This document shows, one piece after another, positions 57,391 through 64,000 of a stretch of DNA of 64,000 nt; the first letter of the stretch is position 1; each line of letters begins with the position of its first letter. Source of the stretch: Lavandula angustifolia (taxonomy: Eukaryota > Streptophyta > Magnoliopsida > Lamiales > Lamiaceae); NCBI GenBank assembly GCA_028984105.1, contig CM054806.1, positions 24,033,320 to 24,097,319 of the forward strand, written 5' to 3'. The notes below the pieces were generated by a model. The model was not told the origin of the DNA. It did not search any database and saw only the letters and a program-made list of their open reading frames with translations. The position numbers were made by a program, and so were the translations under genes.

Positions 57391-58946
57391 TGGTGATCGT
57401 TGTTTTCACCAAATAAATCCTGCAAGAATTGCTAGAACTCAAATTAGTATATCAACAAGTATCGAACACAGGGAAGGGAGAATTTTAAACCTAAAATTCA
57501 TATTAATCAACGTTTAGTTAGCGACTACGCAATTTTTGGACTCACTAAGCTAAGCACGAAAATAAATAGCGAAAATTAAATAAAAAAATTAATCAAGCAA
57601 GAAAACGGGTCCAAGAAGATGTTCCACACGCACGAACAATCGATCCTTGACACTAAGAGATGAATTAATCCCCTTAAATCAATTAATTGTAGGACACCGT
57701 AATTAAACTGACACGTCTCCTATCCCTCTTTAATTATTCGGTAATCGCCATGGTGAGCATTGAAACGACTACTACCCTAAATTAAATGCAACCTAAGTTG
57801 GTGGACAACTAATAGATTTAATACCTAATCAACTTTAAGAACTAAGGGAACCCAATTTAGGAGCTACTCATATGGTGGACATCTAATAGTCTCCTACCAA
57901 ATTAATCCTATTGTTCATAGAACAATTATGCTACTTATTTAGTCTAATCCCACGAGAAACGATGGAAATACTAAATTAGCTATGAAATAAATTAACCTAG
58001 GGTGATCAAACCTAAATTTATTAATCCAATTAATTAAACTAGATTAATCTGGAACCTAAGTGATTAATTATTAAGCCTAAGTCTCACGAATTTAATTGTG
58101 CGCATTTCACATCTTACTGAATCCTAAAAATAAATTAGCTACGCATTATGGTCCGACTGGGCAAGCATACCATAAAGATGGGCAGAACAAGAAACATGCT
58201 GAAAAATTGAAATCAACTAGACGAAAATTATAACAATTAAAACTACCGAATTGAACACTAAGAAGCACGAAATTGAACCCTAATTATCTTCGAAAAACAC
58301 AAATCCATAAACCCTAAATATCCGAATCAATTCAAAGTAACATAATCCAAATCTATCATAAAAAATATATTAACATGAGTTTGTTTTTCTAGAATTGCAC
58401 CTAAGGATCGAACGGATGAAATCGACGACTGAAATTAACTCAGACAACTCTCGGCTTCGGACAACGGTGACGGACGATATCGGCTATGGCTTCTCATGGC
58501 GGACGGTGGCTGGCTACGGTGATTTATCTCTCGATGGACGGCGGCGAATGATGGTGCTGGAGTCTCCTTGGCTTCGGCGGTGATGATCATGAACGAAGGG
58601 AAAAATAATGATATGAAAGTCCTCTCCTCCCTCGCGGCGCATGCATCCTTTTTTATATCTAGGGTTTCCTTCCTTGAATCGTTGTAGAATTAGGAATCTT
58701 ATCCATCAAGTTTGGAAAGATATAATCAAATCTTCCATCCTCTTCTTTCCTTATCCGTTCCTTTCCTTCTACGTAGAATTGCGTCAAAATTAACCCTTTA
58801 ATTCCTTAAATTTGTGCATGCCGCCACATCATCATATTATTGCCACATAAGCTCAGGAATCTGCAAAACAGCACAGAAAAGCAATCCAATCGCCAAAAAT
58901 GGCGCCAAAACAACGGAATTTTAATAATACGAATTAAGACTCATCA
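57391..58946 (-). repeat. 5' LTR of Athila B
   Basis: 1556 bp, from TGGTGATCGTTG to GACTCATCA. It shares the terminal regions with Athila A LTRs but is otherwise diverged; same subfamily as the Athila C LTR. Confidence 0.92.
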
Positions 58947-59202
58947 ATTAGACAATCGATAAGATTTCTATAGTTGATTTAATTCATTTTTAATTACTGA
59001 CTTTAAAGATGAATTTCCAAACCCTTGTAATTTGGGTTGGAAAAAAATATTGAAAATCCGGTATATCACATATACCATATTTTAAAAAGATTAAAAATAT
59101 TGGTATACCATTTGATATGGTGGTGGTGCCGATTTTTAGGTATCGCAATTTGCTGAGTATTCGATCTAAAGGTAAGTTTAGTATATCTTAAAAAGTACAA
59201 AT

Positions 59203-59795
59203 CTAGGTTGCACGGACACGGACACGCGACACGGTACGATACGGATACGGGACATGGGATACGATATTTTTTAAAAAATTTAAGATATGACACGGGCGCT
59301 GATATAAATAATATTAAATTATTAATATTATCAAATGATCAACTCAAAGCACATAAGTCATAACTCATAAGTCATAATCATAGCATAAAAGTGTGAAATA
59401 CTAAGATAAGTAGATAACAACAATAAACATTAGTCTTAAAGTCATAAATCATAAGTCATAATAATCTAAATAAAAAATATTAGGGTTGTAGCAAACCAGA
59501 GTTTACTCCATTTATTGAAAAATTTAATTTAGTTTATTTAAAGTGAAAGATTGAAGGTTTCGATGATTTGATAATCGTTGTGAAGAAGTGGTCAAACAAA
59601 CGTGTCCAAATCAAAAAAACGTGTCCCGTGCGTGTCGGACACATAAATTGCCGTGTCCGGGAAGTGTCCGATTTTTTAAATTTTTTTTATTATGGACTCT
59701 TTTTTCCTGTGTCCAACACGTGTCGGGCGCGTGTCCGAGCGTGTCAGTGTCCGACACAGTACGACGGCATTTTTCGGAGTGTCCGTGCAACATAG
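59203..59795. mobile_element. Non-autonomous hAT element with GTGTCC subterminal repeats
   Basis: Perfect 8-bp duplications GTACAAAT at 59195-59202 and 59796-59803. Termini CTAGGTTGCACGGACAC and, inverted, CTATGTTGCACGGACAC. The subterminal regions are dense in GGACAC/GTGTCC hexamers (59211-59260 and 59610-59785), as expected for transposase binding sites. AT-rich core, 593 bp, no transposase. Confidence 0.93.
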
Positions 59796-59803
59796 GTACA
59801 AAT

Positions 59804-61270
59804 ACAAGATTTCTATGTGGTATACTAAAAAATATGTAAATAGTATGTCTTGTTTTTCATGAAAGTATTGTATACCGAAGAACACTAAAACTTAATTATA
59901 TATTATCTTTCATACCGAGATTTCTATATACCAAAACCACGAATATCCTTGATAGTCCCTAAACACCCAACCAACCATACTAATATTTAACAATTACACC
60001 TCAGTTCTGTTCATACCAACCATCTTTATTTTTTATGGCTTACCTTTGACGTCGGGCACATATTGATACACTATTTGATGACAAGAAACATACAATGCAC
60101 ATTCACATCAATACAACGCACTTATTGTTGGAAATATTAATGCATGGGACACGTATAATTGAATGCAACAAAATTATTGGTGTTCTATTTTTGGCACACG
60201 TATATTTGAATACAAAACACTTATTGGCCGCACTAACTAAGAAGAACGCAAGTTTAAAATGATAATAATCGTTCAATTGAAAACATACTACACACAAATT
60301 CAAATTACAACTAAAAGTAACATAAACAATAAAATACCTAGTTACAACAAACAATATTTAAAAACTACAATACTAAAAGTTACATAAACAATAAAATACC
60401 TAGTTACAACAAACAATATTTAAAAACTACAATACGTAAAATAGCACACTGATAAAGTTCAATTTTAATACTGAAATAAGTCAGTCATTAGATGCAATTT
60501 TAATGACTCTTTTGCTAAGTTAATTCCCTTTTCACCAGCAGATTATCTATTGTCACTAGGTTCCCTTCTAGTCCATCTTCTTTTGATGTGTCTAATAGTA
60601 CAAGTCACGGTGAATCGGTGATCAAGCTCCTTTTCATGCATGTTTCTAAGAGCACGAAGTTCAATAATTAAATTATCAAGACTATAGGAAATTGTGATAC
60701 TAACTCATTTCTCTTTCTTTTTACCAGTTTTTAGCTTTTTTTTTTCTCCCAAGACGGCGAATTACTGAGATATCACTCATAAGAGTTTCTATGGTGCAAT
60801 TTTCATCACTCTTTATCTCTATTAATCTGTATTTATAAAGAATAAAAAATCATAAATTTTAGTATTTTTTTAAAATATTTTTTAATGATATATATAAAAG
60901 ATTTTCATTTTCGTGAAATAACACAAATATCTAGAATCAATAGGGGAGACATGTGGCACCACAACATTGGCCAAGAATTGAGAGACCCATAGTGGCACTT
61001 CACTTTTTCTCTCACCTTGTAAGTATTTATTTTCAATTGAAGAAATACGGCAGAATCGCCAACCATGCAAAAATACAGAGCTATTTATGGTCTAAACCGT
61101 AGGTACATAATGCTATATTTGAAAAGAGTCTGATGACAAACCCTACTTCTGATCCATCGTGCTTTGTATTAGTTCTAGAAAATAATAAAATATCTTAATA
61201 TGATCAGGGAAAAGCATTGAATTCTAGATTTATTATTCTCAAGGAAATATTTAAAATATAGATAAAATTA
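59804..61270. other. AT-rich intergenic stretch
   Basis: No supported gene. It contains a 62-bp tandem duplication (60313-60436). Confidence 0.5.
60313..60436. repeat. Two-copy tandem repeat, 62-bp unit
   Basis: The ACATAAACAATAAAATACCT block recurs with a period of 62 bp and about two differences. Confidence 0.9.
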
Positions 61271-61461
61271 CTTATTCCGTCAAGCTATTTGTCCCTATTT
61301 TACTTTGAGAATTAAAAATGTGTTGTTATATGATTTAGATTATTTAACTTTTTGTTAATTAAATTTTGTCCACACAACAATTTTTATTTTTTTAAATGAA
61401 TTACTTATATTTGAGACTTCATAATTAAGAAAGTGAGTCATAGATAGCGAGACGGAGGAAG
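61271..61461. mobile_element. Degenerate Stowaway MITE
   Basis: The ends CTTATTCCGTCAAGCTAT and, inverted, CTTCCTCCGTCTCGCTAT are imperfect inverted repeats; TA lies on both sides (61269-61270, 61462-61463). 191 bp, non-coding. It lies about 330 bp upstream of the isomerase gene. Confidence 0.7.
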
Positions 61462-61700
61462 TAAATTTTATGTGGGACATGTTACGTACAAAATTTACTG
61501 ATACAATCAGTTACTATAATTTACTCTAATGCTTGTTTTGGACATGAAAAACGTAGTATCAATTAATATTTTTTAATTTTATGAATTTAGAACAAAAGAT
61601 TTTACCTAATTATTTTGTCTGAATGTATCAGTCCTAGTGGGAGTAGAGTGTTAGTAGAGATTTATGCTTGCCGTAATACATTACTTCATTTTATTTATAT

Positions 61701-61710
61701 TTATATACGC
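61701..61710 (+). promoter_or_regulatory. Possible TATA box of the isomerase gene
   Basis: TTATATACGC lies about 85 bp upstream of the ATG, followed by a CT-rich leader. The position is plausible; not proven. Confidence 0.4.
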
Positions 61711-61790
61711 TACCTCTAATTAGTCAAAAAAAAAAAAAAAACACTCTTTCTCTCTCTCAGACTTCAAACACTCACTCAATACAAGGCGCC

Positions 61791-62513
61791 ATGTGCAGTT
61801 TAGAGAGACGCGGCGATGTTTTCATCCTCACAATCACCGGTAACGACGAGCACCGCCTGAACCCGACCCTCATCGACTCAATCCGATCCGCACTCGACCA
61901 GGCCAAGTCCGAGTCCACTCGCTCCACCGCCCTCATCACCACCGCGAACGGCAAGTTCTTCAGCAACGGTTACGATCTTGCATGGGCACAATCCGACCCG
62001 GACGGGGTCCGGCTAAAGACGATGTCGAAGAAACTCCGCCTCCTAGTGTCGGACCTCATCTCCCTTCCCATGCCAACAATCGCCGCCGTCAGCGGCCACG
62101 CCGCCGCCGCTGGATTCGTCCTCGCTCTATGCCACGACTACATCCTCATGCGAGAAGACCGAGGGTATCTATACCTTAACGATCTTGAAATTGGTGTGAC
62201 GATTCCCAGCTGGGGCTTCAAGATGCTCAAGAGCAGGATTGGCCCCCCCAAGATTCTTAAAGATGTCATCTTTAGTGCTCCGAAGATCACGGCTCGGACG
62301 GGGCTGGAGTGGGGCATCGTCGACTCGGTCCACGCGAGCGCGGCGGAGACGGTGGATGCGGCGGTGGAGCTAGCGATGGATTTTGTGAGTAGGAAGATGG
62401 ACGGCGGAGTTTACGCCGCCAATCGGAGAATTGCGTTCGCCGACGTGTTGGGTGCGCTTGGCTCGGATGAGATGGTTGGGGACTACGGGGATAACGTGGT
62501 ATCAAGATTGTGA
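61791..62513 (+). CDS. Peroxisomal enoyl-CoA delta(3,2)-isomerase (ECI-like)
   Basis: A single-exon gene of 240 residues. It moves double bonds of unsaturated fatty enoyl-CoAs to the 2-trans position for peroxisomal beta-oxidation; plant relatives also act on hormone precursors (IBR10-type). Crotonase-fold features: FFSNGYDL (56-63) and SGHAAAAGF (101-109) form the oxyanion hole, and acidic residues Asp131/Glu133 in LNDLEIG are where a catalytic acid is expected. The C terminus SRL (238-240) is a canonical PTS1 signal. The length equals that of plant ECI proteins and the family is typically intronless. The start at 61791 is the first ATG after a CT-rich leader. A diverged fragment of a related gene lies at 45926-46149. 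Confidence 0.92.
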   Translation: MCSLERRGDVFILTITGNDEHRLNPTLIDSIRSALDQAKSESTRSTALITTANGKFFSNGYDLAWAQSDPDGVRLKTMSKKLRLLVSDLISLPMPTIAAVSGHAAAAGFVLALCHDYILMREDRGYLYLNDLEIGVTIPSWGFKMLKSRIGPPKILKDVIFSAPKITARTGLEWGIVDSVHASAAETVDAAVELAMDFVSRKMDGGVYAANRRIAFADVLGALGSDEMVGDYGDNVVSRL

Positions 62514-63100
62514 TCACGTATGCATAGGAGGATCTAATTAGCGGTGTGACTTGTGGGGTGCAGCCGCCTCCAAAATCGTTTGCAAGTTCGTTTTCCTATG
62601 TAATTTTTGAAAATCTAGTGTTCATCCATGTTCTCTTACATTTCTGAATCTTCCCTTATACGTACGTCTGTCATGTCGTGTAATAAATCTTGGCCTTGTG
62701 ATTCAATGTTATTCGTGTTTAAAATCGAGTTAAATGAGTATGGAGACCATTAGAGATTTTATAGATGCATTAATTAAGATCAGTTATAACTCTTACTATA
62801 ACGTAGTCTAAATTTCAAGCCTCATGATAACCCATATCTCAATAAAAAAAGCATCTGGTCACTTCATATAAGGTTGAGTAGGATTTCTTCTGTGAACACT
62901 TTTACCAAATCCACATATCTAAGATGCATATTTGTTATTCTTTAAACGTAATTATAGATGCACATGTATAGTTAGGAAAAAAGCGTGCATGATCCTTCTA
63001 TCCCAAAAATTTGTACTCCAATGATGTTTAATGACAATTTCAACTATAAGGTTGTTCGACTTTAGTTGTATTAGTATGCATATAATAAGGGCAACCTACC
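62514..63100. other. 3' flank of the isomerase gene
   Basis: AT-rich, no supported gene. Confidence 0.5.
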
Positions 63101-63831
63101 TGTAGGGATATGAGTCAGGAGATGATTCATAGTTCATATTCTAAGGGGAAATTGTAGAATTGTAGGATATGAATCAGTGTTAGGGGGGAAAGTGTAGGGA
63201 GATGATTCAATACCTCTAATACTGAGTATTGTTGTATAAATGTTTAAAGCAGAATTGAAGATCCCAAAACCCCTGAATGTGTGATGAACTGACATAATGT
63301 AATAGGCTAGACCTGCTTTGATCTTTCTAGATTATTTTGTCTAAGTCATGTAAGGGGTAAATTGTTGGACTAAACTTCAGTAGAGAAGTTGAGGTTCCAG
63401 AACCCCATGTCATCGGTTCAATAGAGCTCTGTCAGTATAAGAGCTTAGTTGTTTGTCTTCGAGTCAGTAGCTGGACGCACTCAGTAGAAGATCACTCTTC
63501 AGCCGACTCAGAAAGAAGACTCAGTATGATCATCCTTGATGTACTGAATGAGATGCGACTCAATTGCAGACCGTAAAAGAGAAATCGACAGCCTGACTTT
63601 ATTAGTCGGATGTTAGCAGAGGAACACTTAGTGTCCGAAGTTCAGAGGAAGTCAACTCAACTAGAAGACTGATGTCTGACATAACTATCGCCATACCTGG
63701 ACCAATGAGAAGCAAGCAAAACTTACATGCTCTGACACAAAGCTGCTCTTATGCACAAAAAGCCAACCACTCTCTGCAGCGACATTCAAAATATATGGCC
63801 ATTTTCCTTGAGGTCTTGTGACACGTGTGAA
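63101..63831 (+). mobile_element. Sirevirus-type LTR, partial (LTR-D3)
   Basis: From TGTAGGGATATGAGTCAG it aligns with the start of the solo LTR at 17823 (GAATTGAAGATCCCAAAACC, GTAATAGGCTAGAC, CCAGAACCCCA, TGTGACACGTG), with an extra duplicated segment near 63165-63210. Homology stops at about 63831. The remaining 169 bp were not recognised. Confidence 0.75.
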
Positions 63832-64000
63832 GGAAATATAGAGAGGAAGAATTGTACCTTCCTCCGCGTATGTTGTTGCAGCTCTGATTGTTGCTCGTGT
63901 TTCAGATTTTCTGATCTGTGTCCCGGTCTTTTTCTCCATCTGGGTGGTTAGAGACTGAAAAAAATTATGATTTATGTCTCTCCTCAAACTCGCGTCTATA
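63832..64000. other. Unassigned sequence at window end
   Basis: It breaks into the LTR-D3 alignment. It could be another insertion or the deletion flank; too short to classify. Confidence 0.3.

Larger units (their letters stand above)
46150..58946 (-). mobile_element. Athila B: degenerate Ty3-type retrotransposon
   Basis: The 5' LTR is 57391-58946 and the 3' LTR fragment is 46150 to about 47374. Minus-strand order: gag, protease, reverse transcriptase, RNase H, integrase and env-position ORF. The primer site is tRNA-Asp-like. The flanks ACGTG (left) and ATTAG (right) do not match, so the borders are not one simple insertion. It contains a Sirevirus solo LTR at 47637-48691. Only gag keeps a long open frame. 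Confidence 0.9.

Noticed and set aside
60313..60436. CRISPR-like repeat
   Set aside because: Only two head-to-tail copies without spacers, in a plant genome; a plain tandem duplication.

Overview
The window looks like a plant nuclear chromosome, most likely a eudicot. It carries intron-containing plant gene families (an R2R3-MYB, a germin-like protein, a plant-type divergent kinase and a peroxisomal enoyl-CoA isomerase). It also carries Ty3/Athila and Ty1/Sirevirus retrotransposons, Stowaway and hAT MITEs, and AT-rich intergenic DNA. The species cannot be resolved from the sequence alone.

Layout. (1) 1-14,880 is gene-bearing. It holds a subgroup-4-type R2R3-MYB (1205-1996, +, three exons), a kinase-like protein gene (6929-3203, -, three exons including a 10-nt first coding exon), and a germin-like protein (10473-9695, -, two exons). 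Between them are a SINE with a 17-bp target duplication just 3' of the MYB, a cluster of nested Stowaway MITEs, a degenerate tandem array of about 80-bp units, a hAT MITE with an 8-bp duplication, and a Mutator transposase remnant. (2) 14,882-58,946 is a 44-kb block of nested LTR retrotransposons. The first nest, oldest first, is: a Sirevirus-type LTR (14882-15950); Athila C, inserted next to or into it (15951-20173); two insertions inside Athila C, namely a solo LTR (17823-19383) and a Sirevirus (20174-45926); and Athila A, a complete element inserted in the Sirevirus (30111-43267, TSD CTGAG). To the right, after a small captured piece of an enoyl-CoA isomerase gene (about 45926-46149), lies Athila B (46150-58946), which itself holds a Sirevirus solo LTR (47637-48691). 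(3) 58,952-64,000 returns to low-copy DNA, with a hAT element carrying an 8-bp duplication (59203-59795), a single-exon peroxisomal enoyl-CoA delta isomerase (61791-62513, C-terminal SRL), and part of another Sirevirus-type LTR that ends near 63,831.

Mutual dating of the nest is consistent. The two Athila A LTRs differ at about 20 positions in 1.6 kb. The enclosing Sirevirus LTRs differ at about 30 positions in 0.54 kb, so the outer element is older, as nesting requires.

The most unusual signal is in the 3' regions of all three Athila elements. Short stem-loops with changing stems but a recurrent CCCT loop (read on the + strand) each sit beside the same purine tract (AAGTGTAAGGAGG in element sense). 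That tract also lies directly at the 3' LTR of Athila A. The pattern suggests a repeated RNA or plus-strand-priming module.
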